Source: [Actinomadura] parvosata subsp. kistnae (GTDB taxonomy: Bacteria > Actinomycetota > Actinomycetes > Streptosporangiales > Streptosporangiaceae). Taken from it: DNA of 64,000 bases. The stretch covers positions 186,001 to 250,000 of the forward strand of contig NZ_OOHJ01000023.1 in NCBI RefSeq assembly GCF_900323885.1. The letters are read 5' to 3'. The notes under the pieces were generated by a model. The model had not been told where the DNA came from. It was given only the letters and a program-made list of their open reading frames with translations, and did not search any database. Shown piece after piece: positions 20,604 to 29,679 of this stretch (position 1 is the first letter of the stretch; the number at the start of each line of letters is the position of its first letter). The translations under genes and the position numbers were made by a program.

Positions 20604-21204
20604 GGCTTTCACCTTCCCGCACTTCGGCGTCCGCGCTCATCAGCGCGGACAGCGCCGCGTCGGCGCGCAGCCGCGCCAGGCAGCGCGAACGGGTGGGGCC
20701 GATGCTGCCGACCGCCATGCCCAGCCGCGCGGAGATCTCGCTGTAGGGGACCTCCCGCACGAGGAGCGACAGCAGGCGCCGGCAGCCGGGCGACAGCTCG
20801 GCAAAGGCGGCGCGGAGCACGGCGTTGCGCTCGGCCTCCTCCAGCGCCCGCGCCACGTCGTCGCCCACGTCGTCGCCCTCGTCGCCGGAGACGGCGGCGG
20901 CGTCGAGCGGGTACTCGGCGCTGTCGCGCTGGTACCTGACCCGGCGCACGCGCACGCACTCGCGCTTGGTCGTGGTGGCCAGCCAGGAGCCCAGCCGCTC
21001 GGGGACCCGCAGGCGGGACAGGTGCTCCACGGCCCGCATCCAGACGTATTGGACGACGTCGTCGATGTCCCTGCGGTCCAGCCCGTACGCCTTGCAGATC
21101 GACCAGAGCATCGGCGCGTACCGCTCGACGAGCTGCTCCCACGCCCGCTGGTCACCGTCGCGGGCGCGGATGACCAGCGTGTCGACCGCGATGCTGTCGG
21201 GCAT
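20596..21204 (-). CDS. ECF-type RNA polymerase sigma factor
   Basis: The 202-residue protein contains sigma region 2 (DGDQRAWEQLVERYAPMLWSICKAYGLDRRDIDDVVQYVWMRAVEHL) and region 4 (LSPGCRRLLSLLVREVPYSEISARLGMAVGSIGPTRSRCLARLR). The linker between them is acidic. It is transcribed after the S8 protease gene, with a gap of about 34 bp, and overlaps the following small protein. No anti-sigma factor with a membrane segment is adjacent, so regulation by the protease/CHAT pair is an inference from context. Confidence 0.9.
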   Translation of the reverse strand: MPDSIAVDTLVIRARDGDQRAWEQLVERYAPMLWSICKAYGLDRRDIDDVVQYVWMRAVEHLSRLRVPERLGSWLATTTKRECVRVRRVRYQRDSAEYPLDAAAVSGDEGDDVGDDVARALEEAERNAVLRAAFAELSPGCRRLLSLLVREVPYSEISARLGMAVGSIGPTRSRCLARLRADAALSALMSADAEVREGESHV

Positions 21205-21238
21205 GGCACGTCCCTCGCAGGCGCCGCCCGCGTCGCCA

Positions 21239-22561
21239 TCACGTCACTCGCACGATCTCGACGCCGGCGGGCGGGGCGGACTCGTCGGTGTTCGGGGTCT
21301 TCCCAGGGTCCTCCCCGAACAGCCCGTCCGCCACCTCCAGGACGGAGATTCCCTTCGTGTACGCCTGCTGCGCGATCGCGCCTCCGGCGTACGCGGCGGA
21401 GAACGAGCTGCCGCTCCACGTGGCGTAGCCGGGCGGCGCGAAGCAGGCCGAGCGGTCCGTCACCTGCGCCACCCCCTTCAGCACGTCGAGGTCGGCCATC
21501 CAGACCTGGCCGGGCAGGAACAGGCCGCGCAGGTTCACGCCGGGCGCCGTGCAGTCGGTCCAGGGCGCCTCGTCCGGGGTGGGGGAGAAGAACGCGGGCG
21601 AGCCGTGCGCGCTCCTGGCCCCGACCGCGATGACGGTGGAGCTGGCGGCCGGCCACATCGGGATGTTCGCCGGCAGCTCGGAGAACTGGGTGCCCTCCGG
21701 CGCCTCAGCCATGTTCTGGCCGTTGTTGCCGAGGGCGGCGACCTTCACGATGCCGGCCGTGCGCTCGCAGGCGCGGGCCAGCGCGACCGGCTCCCGGCCG
21801 TCGGCGGTGGCGCCGCCCAGCGCGATGATCATCATGTCGAGGTCGTCGTCGAGGGCGCCGGCCATCGCGGTGGCCAGCTTCCACGAGTTCGTGGTCAGCC
21901 GCTCCTCGTCCAGCACCGGGTAGACGACGAACTCGGCGTCCGGCGCCTGCCGCGCCGCCACCGAGGCGACGAAGATCGCGTGCCCGCTGAACGACACCCA
22001 CTCCGGCCGGTCGTCGAGCAGCGCGTCGTCGCCGGCGAGCACGTACCGGCCGGCGAACTTGCGGTGCGCGTGCATGGGCGTGTCGAACACGCCGATGCGC
22101 GGCCGGCGGCGCGTCGAGGCCGAGCGCGCGGGCAGGTCGAACGCGGGCGCGGGCCGCACGTCGCCGACGCTGCCCCCGCTGTACGGCGAGCCCTCGATGT
22201 TCTCGTACACCCGGTTCTTCGCCACGACCGGCCGGTAGCCGGCGTGCTCGGCGGCGGACTTCTCCCGCACGTGGAACAGCAGCAGGTCCAGGTCGGAAGG
22301 CTCCTCGCCGTCCTCGTACGCGCCCACGGCCGCCGCCTTGACCCGCTCCCTGAGCCCGGGGTCGAGCTTGCCGGCGCCCTGCGCCAGCCCGTCGAGCTCG
22401 AACAGGTCGAGCCCGAGCCGCCGGTCGGAGGCGACGCGCTTCTGCTCGATCCCGAGCGCGGTGAGCTCGCCGCCCACCAGGCGCACGTCCTTCGGATCGA
22501 TGATGATCTGGTCACGGAAGAACGCCTCGATCCGGCGCCTGACCACGTTGTAGTCGGCCAT
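21239..22561 (-). CDS. Cytoplasmic subtilisin-like serine protease (S8)
   Basis: The 440-residue protein has the S8 triad: Asp160 in RIGVFDTP, His194 in SFSGHAIFVAS and Ser386 in WSGSSFSAA, with the oxyanion asparagine in ALGNNG (about 279-280). It lacks a signal peptide, so it should act inside the cell. The first 140 residues form an unrecognised N-terminal domain (VVRRRIEAFFRDQIIIDPKDVRLVGGEL...), which could be a regulatory prodomain. The ATG at 22561 opens at MADYNVV. It heads a minus-strand operon with the ECF sigma factor and faces the TPR-CHAT gene 120 bp away. Confidence 0.9.
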   Translation of the reverse strand: MADYNVVRRRIEAFFRDQIIIDPKDVRLVGGELTALGIEQKRVASDRRLGLDLFELDGLAQGAGKLDPGLRERVKAAAVGAYEDGEEPSDLDLLLFHVREKSAAEHAGYRPVVAKNRVYENIEGSPYSGGSVGDVRPAPAFDLPARSASTRRRPRIGVFDTPMHAHRKFAGRYVLAGDDALLDDRPEWVSFSGHAIFVASVAARQAPDAEFVVYPVLDEERLTTNSWKLATAMAGALDDDLDMMIIALGGATADGREPVALARACERTAGIVKVAALGNNGQNMAEAPEGTQFSELPANIPMWPAASSTVIAVGARSAHGSPAFFSPTPDEAPWTDCTAPGVNLRGLFLPGQVWMADLDVLKGVAQVTDRSACFAPPGYATWSGSSFSAAYAGGAIAQQAYTKGISVLEVADGLFGEDPGKTPNTDESAPPAGVEIVRVT

Positions 22562-22638
22562 CGCTGTCTCCTCGGGTGGGGTGGTGGCGGGGTGGGGTGG
22601 TAGCGCGCGCTGAGAAACAGAGAGCAGTTGTCGCCGCC

Positions 22639-22650
22639 GTGATACATCAC
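22639..22650. promoter_or_regulatory. Short palindrome between the S8 protease and CHAT genes
   Basis: GTGATACATCAC is an inverted repeat (GTGAT/ATCAC, 2-nt centre) in the 120-bp divergent interval, about 30 bp before the CHAT start. Its position would allow one protein to control both directions. A 10-bp palindrome can arise by chance. Confidence 0.35.
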
Positions 22651-22681
22651 ACGCGGGCGCTGACGCGGCACACTCCCGTCC

Positions 22682-25366
22682 GTGAGTCAGAGCCCTTCCG
22701 ATCCGGGCGCGGAGTTGCTGCGGCTCGCCGAGTCCGACCCCGCGCGCCTGATGAGCGTGGCCGCCGGCGTGGCGCGGCGGGCGCGGGCCGCCGGCGACCT
22801 CGGGCTCGCCTCGGTCGCGGCGCGGGCCCTGGGCATCGCGTCGCTGCACGTCACCGACCTGCCGGTGGCCGCGCGGCACCTGCGTGACGCCATCCGGCTG
22901 GCCGAGCGGGCCGGGGCGCCGGAGCTGGCCGCGCAGGCGCGCCTGCGCCTGTCGTTCGTGCGCTGCGTGCAGGGACGCATGGAGCAGGCGCTGGGCGAGG
23001 TGGACCGGGCGGTGCCCGACCTGCGCGGCGCGGGCCGGGCCAGGGCCGAGGCGCAGCGGGCCGTGATCTTCAACCACCTGCGCCGGCCCGACGAGGCGCT
23101 GGCCGCCTACCGGCTCGCGGTGCCCGCCCTGCAACAGGCCGGCGACCACCTGTGGCTGCAACGCGTCCTGTCGAACCGGGCGATCGTGCACGGCTACCGC
23201 AACGCGTTCGCCGCCGCCGAGCACGACCTGCACGAGGCGGAGCGGCTGTGCCGGCGGCTCGGCCTCGACCTGTCGCTGGCCATCGTGTGGCAGAACCTCG
23301 GCTGGATCTGCGCCCACCGCGGCGACGTGCCGGCCGCGCTGCGCTACCTCGACCTCGCCGAGCGGCGCTTCCGCCGGCTCGGCACCCACCAGCTCTGCTG
23401 GACGCTGGCCGACCGGACCGAGCTGCTGCTGTCGGCCGGGCTCATCGCGGAGGCCAGGGAGGCGGCCGAGGAGACGCTGGCGGAGTTCGGGCGGCGCAAG
23501 CGCAAGGTGGGGCTGCCCGAGGCCCGGCTGCTGCTCGCGCGCACGGCGTACCTGGAAGGGGAGCACGAGCAGGCCGTGCGCGAGGCCCGGCGCGCGGCGC
23601 TGGCGTTCGGCCGGCAGCGCCGGACGGAATGGGCGGTGCTGGCCAGGTTCGTGGCGGTGCGGTCGGCGGCGGCGCTGGAGCCGGGACGCGTGAGCGTCGG
23701 GCGCGTCGAGCGGTGCGCGGACGAGCTGGCCGCGGCCCGCTGGCTCGGCTCCGAGGTGGAGGCCCGCATGCTGGCCGCCCGGCTGGCCGCCGCACGCGGC
23801 TGGCGCGGGCGCGCCCGCCGCCAGCTCCGGCTCGCCGCGCGGCGACGGCGGCGCGGGCCCGCCATCCAGCGCGTGCAGGCCTGGCACGCCGAAGCACTCG
23901 TACGGCTGGCGGACGGCGACCGCCGCGGCGCCAAGATCGCGCTGCGCACCGCGTTACGCGTCCACGACGAGCACCGCGCCACCCTGGGCGCGACCGACCT
24001 GCGCGCGCACGCGTCCGGGATCCGCGTCGGGGCGGCCGAGCTGGGCCTGCGGACCGCGCTGCGGGACGGCCGGCCCGAGGAGGTGCTGGCCTGGGCGGAG
24101 CAGGGCCGCGCCCGGCACCTGCTCATGAGGCCCGCCCGGCCGCCGGACGACCCCCGCCTGGCCGGCCTGCTCGGCCGGCTCCGGGTGGTGGTCGCCGGGA
24201 TCCAGGACCGGCGCGCCTCAGGGGAGAGCACCGCCGGGCTCACGGAGCGGCAGGTGGCGCTGGAGCGGGAGATCCGCGACTACTGCCGCCACCACGCCGA
24301 AGGCGCCGCCCTCGCAACGCTCGCCGCGCCCGTGCCGCCCCGCGAGCTGGGGCGGGCGCTCGGTGACCGGGCACTCGTCGAGTTCCTGCACGTGGACGAG
24401 ACGATGTACGCCGTCACCGTCGTCGAAGGGCGGGTCCGGCTGCGCGAGCTGGGGCCGCTGGGGCCGATCCGCTCGCTCGTCGAGCGCGTGCCGTTCGCCC
24501 TGCGGCGCATGGCCAGGCGGCAGTCGCTGCCCGGCAGCCAGGACGCCGCCGAGCTGCTGCTGCGCGGCACCGCCGACCGGCTCGACGCGCTGCTGATGCG
24601 GCCGCTCGCCGGGGACGTGGGGGACCGGCCGCTGGTGGTGGTGCCCAGCGGGCCCGTCCAGGCGCTGCCGTGGTCGGTGCTGCCGTCGTGCGCGGGCCGC
24701 CCCCTGTGCCTGTCACCGTCGGCCACCCTGTGGCACGCCGGCGACCAGGCAGGCGGGACGCGGACGGGAGACCAGGCCGGCGGGACGCGGACGGGAGGCG
24801 GGCGGGTGCTGGCGGCGGCCGGGCCCGGCCTGCCCGGGGCGCGCGCGGAGGCCGAGGGGGTCGCGTCCATCCACGCGGTGCCCGCCCTGGTCGACGAGGC
24901 CGCCCGTACGGAGGCGGTGCTGGCCGCGCTGGACGGCGCCGGGCTCGCGCACATCGCCGCGCACGGCCACGTCCACCCCACCAACCCGCTGTTCTCCTCC
25001 CTGCGCCTGGCCGACGGCCCGCTCACCGTCTACGACCTGGAACGGCTGCGCCGCCCGCCCCGCATCGTCATCCTCGCCGCCTGCGACAGCGGCCGGTTCG
25101 TCGTCCGGCCGGGGGACGAGCTGCTCGGGCTCAGCGCCACGCTCCTGGCCCTGGGCACCCGCACGATCGTGGCGCCCGTCCTGTCCATCCTGGACATCGA
25201 GAGCACCACCCTCATGATCGCCCTGCACAAGCTGCTGGCCGCCGGCCACTCCACGGCCGCCGCGCTCGCTCAGGCACAGCGGCAGGTGGCGGGGGAGGAC
25301 CTGGCCGCGTACGCGGTGGCGGCCGGGTTCGTCTGCATGGGGGCGGACTCGACCGTCCCCGGATGA
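22682..25366 (+). CDS. TPR-CHAT domain protein (caspase-like cysteine protease)
   Basis: The 894-residue protein begins with a long alpha-helical tetratricopeptide array (about 1-440; e.g. ALRYLDLAERRFRRLGTHQ) and ends in a CHAT domain. The catalytic His761 lies in HIAAHGH and Cys801 in LAACDSG. CHAT domains are relatives of caspases/separase that cleave partner proteins on a trigger sensed by the TPR part. A 27-bp duplication (24743-24796) lengthens a loop in front of the catalytic core. The start is a GTG at 22682. The divergent S8 protease, sigma factor and small protein are probable functional partners. Confidence 0.88.
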   Translation: MSQSPSDPGAELLRLAESDPARLMSVAAGVARRARAAGDLGLASVAARALGIASLHVTDLPVAARHLRDAIRLAERAGAPELAAQARLRLSFVRCVQGRMEQALGEVDRAVPDLRGAGRARAEAQRAVIFNHLRRPDEALAAYRLAVPALQQAGDHLWLQRVLSNRAIVHGYRNAFAAAEHDLHEAERLCRRLGLDLSLAIVWQNLGWICAHRGDVPAALRYLDLAERRFRRLGTHQLCWTLADRTELLLSAGLIAEAREAAEETLAEFGRRKRKVGLPEARLLLARTAYLEGEHEQAVREARRAALAFGRQRRTEWAVLARFVAVRSAAALEPGRVSVGRVERCADELAAARWLGSEVEARMLAARLAAARGWRGRARRQLRLAARRRRRGPAIQRVQAWHAEALVRLADGDRRGAKIALRTALRVHDEHRATLGATDLRAHASGIRVGAAELGLRTALRDGRPEEVLAWAEQGRARHLLMRPARPPDDPRLAGLLGRLRVVVAGIQDRRASGESTAGLTERQVALEREIRDYCRHHAEGAALATLAAPVPPRELGRALGDRALVEFLHVDETMYAVTVVEGRVRLRELGPLGPIRSLVERVPFALRRMARRQSLPGSQDAAELLLRGTADRLDALLMRPLAGDVGDRPLVVVPSGPVQALPWSVLPSCAGRPLCLSPSATLWHAGDQAGGTRTGDQAGGTRTGGGRVLAAAGPGLPGARAEAEGVASIHAVPALVDEAARTEAVLAALDGAGLAHIAAHGHVHPTNPLFSSLRLADGPLTVYDLERLRRPPRIVILAACDSGRFVVRPGDELLGLSATLLALGTRTIVAPVLSILDIESTTLMIALHKLLAAGHSTAAALAQAQRQVAGEDLAAYAVAAGFVCMGADSTVPG
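24743..24796 (+). repeat. 27-bp tandem duplication in the CHAT gene
   Basis: Two copies (24743-24769 and 24770-24796) differ at a single base and encode the nonapeptide DQAGGTRTG twice. The frame is preserved. The duplication lies in the loop between LSPSATLWHAG and RVLAAAGPGLPGA. Confidence 0.88.
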
Positions 25367-25458
25367 CCGCCGCGAACGCACCCGTATCAAGCCGCGGCCC
25401 GGACGCTCTGGTGCGGATTGCGGGCGAACCCCGACCCGACGGATGGAGCTGATCGCAC

Positions 25459-27156
25459 ATGAACCGTCACCAGCGCGGCGAGTACTACGTCACCCGCGAG
25501 GGCGTCTACCGGCCCGGCCAGGGCGCCGGCTGCCGGCCGGCCTCGACGTGGGAGGAGCTGCGCCGCTTCCGCTTCTCCCGGCTCGTCCCCCTCTGCCACG
25601 ACCGGCCCGTGCCGGCCGGCGGCACCGTGGACACGGCTCTGTCCGAGCGCATCGCCCTGGCCATGACCCCGGACGGCGCCACCGACCGCCCCGACTCCGC
25701 GATCCCGGCCGGATACACCTACCTCGGCCAGTTCGTCGACCACGACCTCACCGAGAACAAGACCCGCGGCTCGCTCGGCGAGCGGGTCACCGTCGAGCAG
25801 CTCGTCCAGGGCCGCTCCCCGGCACTCGACCTCGACTCCCTCTACGGACTCGGCCCCGGCCACCCCGACAGTGCCAGGTTCTACGAGCCGGACGGCGTGC
25901 GGCTGCGCACCGGCCGCACCGCCGGGGTGGACGGGCTGCCCGACCTCGACGGGTTCGACCTGGCGCGGGAGGACACCGAGGAGGGCGGGCGGGCGCTGAT
26001 CCCGGACGCCCGCGACGACGAGAACCTGGCGGTCGCGCAGCTCCACCTCGCGTTCGTCCGCTTCCACAACCGGATCGCGGGCGATCTCGCGGCGCGGGGC
26101 GTGCCCCGGGCCCTGCTGTTCGAGCAGGCGCGGGAGAAGGTCGTCCTGCACTACCAGTGGGTGCTGCGGCACGACTACCTGCCGAGGATCGTCGACCCCG
26201 CCATCGTCGAGGACGTCTTCACCCGCGGCCGCCAGTTCTTCGAAGTCCCGCTCGACCCGTACCAGGACCTCTACCGGGGCGGCACCGGGACCGGTCCTGG
26301 GGGCGGTCCTGGGGGCGGCGACCCGTACGCGAGCGCCGGGCAAGGGCAGCCGCCCACGATGCCCATCGAGTTCTCGATCGCCGCGTTCCGGATCGGGCAC
26401 AGCATGGTGCGCGACGCGTACCAGTGGAACAGCGTCTTCAACAGCGACCGCCGGACCGACAACCCCCGGCAGAAGGCGCCCGCGACGCTGCCCCTGCTGT
26501 TCAGCTTCTCCGGCACCGCCGGCGTCCTGACCGGCGGCAGGCGGCTGCCGTCCTGCTGGATCCCCGACTGGCGGCGCCTGTTCGACCTCGCGGGCGATGG
26601 CGAGGCCGGCCCCGCGTGCGCCCCGCCCGGCGGCCGGGTCAACCGGGCCAAACGCATCGACACGCTGCTGGGCCGCTTCCTAGGGCAGCTCCCGCCCGCC
26701 TCGTTCGGCGGCTGCGCGCAGCACGTCCCCGCCATCGAGCGCAACCTCGCCTACCGCAACCTCGTCCGCGCCGACATGGTCGGCCTCGCCGGCGGCCAGC
26801 AGGCGGCCGAGTTCATGAAGCTCACCCCGCTCGGCGCCGACCAGATCCTCGCCGGCCACCAGGGCGCCGACCTCACCACGCTCGACGCCGGCGACCGGCA
26901 CCGGGTCGTCACGCGCACGCCGCTGTGGTTCTACGTCCTGCGCGAGGCGGAGCTCAACGACGGGGTGCTCACCGGCGTCGGCGGCCGCATCGTCGCCGAG
27001 GTGCTGCACCGCGCCATGGAGGGCAGCCGGTACTCGATCGTCCGCCGCCCCGCCTGGCAGCCGGACCTGCGCTCGTCTTCCGGCCGGTTCACGATGGCGC
27101 ATCTGGTGCTGCACGCGTTCGACCACGACCCGCGCCTGCTGAACCCGGTCGGGTGA
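25459..27156 (+). CDS. Animal-type haem peroxidase
   Basis: The 565-residue protein matches the animal haem peroxidase (peroxidase-cyclooxygenase) superfamily. It has GQFVDHDLT with distal His95, the PDARDDENLAVAQLHLAFVRFHN segment, and RIGHSMVRDAYQWN with the likely proximal His314. There is no signal peptide, so the enzyme seems cytoplasmic. The superfamily oxidises halides, phenols or lipids with peroxide; which applies here is unknown. The ATG at 25459 follows the CHAT stop by 92 bp on the same strand, so co-transcription is possible. Confidence 0.9.
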   Translation: MNRHQRGEYYVTREGVYRPGQGAGCRPASTWEELRRFRFSRLVPLCHDRPVPAGGTVDTALSERIALAMTPDGATDRPDSAIPAGYTYLGQFVDHDLTENKTRGSLGERVTVEQLVQGRSPALDLDSLYGLGPGHPDSARFYEPDGVRLRTGRTAGVDGLPDLDGFDLAREDTEEGGRALIPDARDDENLAVAQLHLAFVRFHNRIAGDLAARGVPRALLFEQAREKVVLHYQWVLRHDYLPRIVDPAIVEDVFTRGRQFFEVPLDPYQDLYRGGTGTGPGGGPGGGDPYASAGQGQPPTMPIEFSIAAFRIGHSMVRDAYQWNSVFNSDRRTDNPRQKAPATLPLLFSFSGTAGVLTGGRRLPSCWIPDWRRLFDLAGDGEAGPACAPPGGRVNRAKRIDTLLGRFLGQLPPASFGGCAQHVPAIERNLAYRNLVRADMVGLAGGQQAAEFMKLTPLGADQILAGHQGADLTTLDAGDRHRVVTRTPLWFYVLREAELNDGVLTGVGGRIVAEVLHRAMEGSRYSIVRRPAWQPDLRSSSGRFTMAHLVLHAFDHDPRLLNPVG

Positions 27157-27270
27157 CGCCCTCCGCTCGGGCCTTCGTCTAGTACGTACGGGCGCGCGGC
27201 CCTGGTTCACTCCCATACCCCTTGGCGGTGCACCCGCGGCGACCGGCCCGAACCGCCCCACAATGAGCCA

Positions 27271-28506
27271 ATGACCTACCCAATGGAGCCCCACCCCGAC
27301 GACCCCTGGGGCCGGCCCGCACCCCAGCCCCACGACCACCCCGGCCCGGTCGCGCCGCCTCCCCGGCACGGGGCGCCGGCCGCCCCGCCTCCGGAGTACG
27401 GGGGGTGGGGCGACGCCGGCGGCGGGCCACGCCACGGCCCCGGCCGCCCGGAGCCCGGCCCGCAGCCCCGCCAGGGCGGGCCGCCACGCGACGCCTATGG
27501 CGCGCCCCCCGACGCGGGACCTTACGGGCCGCCCCGCGACGCTTATGGACCGCCGCCCGATCCGGAGTCCTACGGGCCGCCCCGCGACGCTTATGGACCG
27601 CCGCCCGAGCCCGGCCCCTACGGGCCGCCTCACGACGCTTACGGGCCGCCGCCCGACCCCGGCCCCTACGGGCCTCCTCCGCACGCGAACCCCCAGACCA
27701 CCTACGCCGCCCACCCCTACGACCTGGCCCAGAACCCGTACGACTACGGCGGCCTGCCGGTCAAGCGGCACAACACCCTGCTCATCGGCCTGTCCGCCGG
27801 CCTGGGCATCGTCCTCCTCCTGGGCGGCACGGCCGGCGCGGTCGCCTACTTCAACACCACCCGCGCCCAGACCACCGGCCTGTCCGGCACCGGGACGTCC
27901 GGCCCTACGACGGCACCCCTGCGATCCGACCCGCCGGCGGCCGAGCCGTCCGAGGAGCCGTCCGGAGAACCATCAGAGGAGGCGTCCGACGGGTCTTCGG
28001 GCACCACGCGGGGCACGGCGCAGGCCGCACCCGGCTCGCCGATCGAGCACACCGAGTTCGGCGACTGGAAGTTCCGCTTCGAGGGCGTCAAGTTCGAGGC
28101 GAACAAGGTCGGGGGCTGGTCGTACGACACGTGCGACCCGGTGGACGGCCAGGGCGTGCTGGCCAGGAACAAGTGCGAGCGGGCCATCCAGGTCGCCTAC
28201 TCGGCGTACCGGGGGCACCTGCGGGCGGTGCAGGTGACGATGGCGTTCCCGACGGACAAGGCGGCCAAGGCCGCCGCCGCGCGGCTGGCCAAGCTCGACG
28301 CGAGCGCGGTGAACATCCGCAGCGACATGACCCTCGACACGTTCGCGTACGGGCAGATCCGCGCCAACGTCGCCAAGAAGTACGTGATCGCCACCATCGT
28401 CACCGCCGACCGGACCGCCAAGCCCAAGGCGGACAAGTTCCACCTGTACCTCCAGGCGGACGCCATGAGCTACTTCCTGCTGCGGGACGTGACCATCACC
28501 AGCTGA
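27271..28506 (+). CDS. Proline/tyrosine-rich single-pass membrane protein
   Basis: The 411-residue protein has an N-terminal cytoplasmic region of about 160 residues rich in Pro, Gly and Tyr, with four copies of a 16-residue repeat (YGPPRDAYGPPPDPES type). One transmembrane helix follows (LLIGLSAGLGIVLLLGGTAGAVAYF, about 169-194), then a Ser/Glu/Pro linker and an extracytoplasmic C-terminal domain (HTEFGDWKFRFEGVKFEANKVGG to FLLRDVTITS) containing two cysteines. The layout is common among actinomycete envelope proteins of unknown function. The start is the ATG at 27271. Confidence 0.75.
   Translation: MTYPMEPHPDDPWGRPAPQPHDHPGPVAPPPRHGAPAAPPPEYGGWGDAGGGPRHGPGRPEPGPQPRQGGPPRDAYGAPPDAGPYGPPRDAYGPPPDPESYGPPRDAYGPPPEPGPYGPPHDAYGPPPDPGPYGPPPHANPQTTYAAHPYDLAQNPYDYGGLPVKRHNTLLIGLSAGLGIVLLLGGTAGAVAYFNTTRAQTTGLSGTGTSGPTTAPLRSDPPAAEPSEEPSGEPSEEASDGSSGTTRGTAQAAPGSPIEHTEFGDWKFRFEGVKFEANKVGGWSYDTCDPVDGQGVLARNKCERAIQVAYSAYRGHLRAVQVTMAFPTDKAAKAAAARLAKLDASAVNIRSDMTLDTFAYGQIRANVAKKYVIATIVTADRTAKPKADKFHLYLQADAMSYFLLRDVTITS
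27523..27714 (+). repeat. 48-bp tandem repeat (4 copies) in the proline-rich protein
   Basis: Units begin at 27523, 27571, 27619 and 27667, exactly 48 bp apart, each starting TACGGGCCGCC or TACGGGCCTCC. They encode 16-residue YGPP-rich repeats. The first two are nearly identical and the last is diverged. Confidence 0.85.
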
Positions 28507-28615
28507 ACCCCGCCGTGCGGCATCCGGGTCCGCTGTCAGGGGGAGGCGATGTGCTGTCAGGATCACCCGTTAGGCGGAGTCGCGGGCGGGGGCGCCGACC
28601 CTACGATCGGGGGCC

Positions 28616-29652
28616 ATGACGTGGACGCGGCTGAGGGACGTACGCCTCATTCCCGTGGTGTTCGGACCTCTGGTCGCCGTGCTGGCCGTGGCCGAAGCCC
28701 GGCTCGGCGCCCTGCCCGGCGGCGCGTGGCTGCCCGGGGTCGGGATGGGCGCGGCCCTGGTGCTCGCCGCCTGGCGTCCCTGGCCGGCGCCCTCGTCGCG
28801 GCCCTCTGCCTGCTTGCCGGCCCGCTCGTCCTCGGCACGCCGGGCAGCTCGGCCGCGACGGTGACCGGCATGATCGGCACGCTCCTCTGGACGGGCTGGA
28901 GCGCCGGGCGCGCGGCCCGGCGCTCCCGCGAACACGCGACCCGCCTCGCCGACCTGACGGCGGCGCTGGAGGTGGAGCGGGAGGTGAGCGCGCAGGTGGC
29001 GGTGGCGTTGGAGCGCACGCGCATCGCGCGGGAGGTGCACGACGCGGTCGCCCACTCGGTGAGCGTGATGACCCTGCAACTGGGGGCGTTGCGGCGGCTT
29101 CTCGGTGACCGGCCGGCCGAGCGGGAGGTCGTGGCCGGGCTGGAGCGGCTCGGGCGGCAGACGGTGGAGGAGATGTGCGGCCTCGTCGGCCTCCTGCGCG
29201 AGCGTGGGGACGGTGAGCACGTGGATGGCGAGCACGTGGCGCCGATGCCGACGCTGGTGCGGCTGGACGAGCTGATCGAAGACGTCCGGGAGGCCGGCCT
29301 CGCCGTGACGCTGGACGCCCCCGCCGACCTGCCCCGGCTGCCGCCCGTCCTGGACGTCACGGCGTACCGCGTGTTGCAGGAGGCCCTGACGAACGTGCTG
29401 CGGCACGCCGACGCCGCCCCGACGGCGGTCGCCATCGGCTACAACGAGCAGGCCCTCACCCTGGAGGTCCGCAACGCCCCGTCGGGCGCGACCGGCGCGC
29501 CCGTTCTGGCGGGTGCGGGCGGGCGCGCCGGGCACGGGCTGGTGGGTATGCGGGAACGGCTGGCGATGGTGCAGGGCAGCCTGCACACCGGCCCGGAGCC
29601 GGACGGCGGTTTCACGGTACGCGCCCGCTTCCCGCTCCCGCGCACCTGGTGA
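28616..29652 (+). pseudogene. NarL/DesK-type sensor histidine kinase with an N-terminal frameshift
   Basis: An ATG at 28616 opens a hydrophobic N-terminus (MTWTRLRDVRLIPVVFGPLV... GAALVLAA) in frame 2. Near 28,765-28,790 the sequence resumes in frame 1 as LASLAGALVAALCLLAGPLVLG. The rest is intact: a HisKA_3 box (RTRIAREVHDAVAHSVSVM), an N-box (YRVLQEALTNVLRHAD) and a G-box (GHGLVGMRERLAMVQGSLHTG). One missing base in a GC tract explains it. No LuxR-type response regulator follows, which is unusual because such kinases normally sit directly before one. Confidence 0.82.
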
Positions 29653-29679
29653 AGACCTCCCGCTCCCGCACCCGGGGCG

